From the NCBI GenBank assembly GCA_903854175.1, contig CAINVQ010000014.1, positions 1 through 5,986 on the forward strand: a DNA stretch of 5,986 nt, given 5' to 3'. Source of the stretch: an uncultured Actinomycetes bacterium. GTDB taxonomy: Bacteria > Actinomycetota > Acidimicrobiia > Acidimicrobiales > RAAP-2. Shown here in pieces: positions 5,889 to 5,986 of this stretch. The notes beneath the pieces were generated by a model that did no database searches, was not told where the DNA came from, and worked only from the letters and a program-made list of their open reading frames with translations. Every line of letters begins with the position of its first letter. The stretch's first letter is position 1. A program made the position numbers and the translations under genes.

Positions 5889-5919
5889 TTGGCTTAGTAG
5901 GCCATTTACCTACTAACAT
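5889..5919 (+). promoter_or_regulatory. Candidate promoter for a leaderless bL37 transcript
   Basis: TAACAT at 5914-5919 ends 8 bp before the ATG at 5928, so transcription would begin at or within a base or two of the start codon. There is no Shine-Dalgarno in the preceding sequence, which agrees with a leaderless mRNA, a common actinobacterial arrangement. A poor -35 match, TTGGCT, lies at 5889-5894 with a long 19-bp spacer. This is inference from motif position only. Confidence 0.4.
5894..5916. promoter_or_regulatory. Operator-like 8-7-8 inverted repeat between rsmI and bL37
   Basis: TTAGTAGG (5894-5901) and CCTACTAA (5909-5916) are perfect inverted copies separated by 7 bp. The 23-bp element lies in the middle of the 53-bp divergent intergenic region and its right arm overlaps the proposed bL37 -10 box. 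The size and two-fold symmetry suit a dimeric DNA-binding regulator. No regulator gene is visible nearby. In RNA from either strand it would form a 5' hairpin instead. Confidence 0.45.
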
Positions 5920-5927
5920 TGTCACCT

Positions 5928-5986
5928 ATGTCAAAGCGGACTAACAAGCGCAAGCTACGAGCCAAGAAAAAGGCTAACCACGGCAA
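5928..5986 (+). CDS. Large ribosomal subunit protein bL37-like, 5' end only
   Basis: Nineteen complete codons from ATG at 5928 give MSKRTNKRKL followed by RAKKKANHG before the window ends. Short, Lys/Arg-rich and carrying K-x-ANHG, the peptide resembles from memory the roughly 24-residue actinobacterial 50S protein bL37, which starts M[AS]KR and ends ANHGKRPN. In mycobacterial 50S structures bL37 lies near the peptidyl transferase centre. The stop codon is probably only a few codons beyond the window. It is divergent from rsmI and seems to lack a Shine-Dalgarno, so leaderless translation is likely. The call rests on a short motif, so chance resemblance is the main risk; ATG placement after a -10-like box and the uninterrupted basic reading frame support it. 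Confidence 0.75.
   Translation, partial: MSKRTNKRKLRAKKKANHG

Noticed and set aside
5875..5925. Longer rsmI starting at GTG 5925 or ATG 5919
   Set aside because: The extra residues are outside the family's conserved start, have no ribosome binding site, and would leave only a few bases between divergent start codons.
1..5986. Mobile element, phage or defence island
   Set aside because: No transposase, integrase, tRNA, terminal repeats or defence-like domains; gene order follows the conserved actinobacterial block.

Overview
The window is a compact housekeeping locus from a bacterium of the Actinomycetota with mid-range GC (roughly half, judged by eye). Three things support that placement. 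Six minus-strand genes run in the order rsmI, metG, tatD, a secreted cell-wall gene, rsmA, ispE; the last five slots match the Mycobacterium metS-tatD-rpfB-ksgA-ispE block, with a PASTA/RlpA-type protein where rpfB would be. Both window edges carry tiny, very basic plus-strand genes that look like bS22 (left, 3' end only) and bL37 (right, 5' end only), small ribosomal proteins best known from actinobacteria. The secreted protein has a Thr-rich linker and a two-cysteine double-psi beta-barrel, a style I associate with Acidimicrobiia; that finer placement is inference and could be wrong.

Layout, left to right. 2-82 (+): end of the bS22-like gene. 90-109: a 7-bp stem-loop shared by the convergent 3' ends of bS22 and ispE. 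90-836 (-): ispE. 833-1648 (-): rsmA. 1645-2559 (-): PASTA-PASTA-Thr linker-RlpA barrel protein. 2560-2683: the only sizeable intergenic gap inside the cluster, with a possible terminator, a possible promoter and a leader whose inverted repeat covers the ribosome-binding region. 2684-3475 (-): tatD. 3475-5004 (-): metG. 5023-5874 (-): rsmI. 5875-5927: short divergent intergenic region with an 8-7-8 inverted repeat. 5928-5986 (+): start of the bL37-like gene.

How the genes fit together. Spacing suggests two translationally coupled blocks: rsmI-metG-tatD (18-bp gap, then a TGATG overlap) and secreted protein-rsmA-ispE (GTGA and ATGA overlaps). RsmI and RsmA both methylate 16S rRNA near the decoding centre (C1402; A1518/A1519), MetG charges the initiator and elongator tRNA-Met, and the flanking genes encode ribosomal proteins, so translation is the main theme. 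IspE (isoprenoid precursors, which feed the polyprenyl lipid carrier for cell-wall synthesis) and the secreted PASTA/RlpA protein are the cell-envelope part.

No mobile element, CRISPR array, tRNA or defence-like system is visible. The gene content is ordinary. The points worth a second look are the secreted protein in the rpfB slot, its probable CTG start behind a structured leader, the inverted repeat in front of bL37, and the pair of ribosomal protein genes bracketing the cluster.
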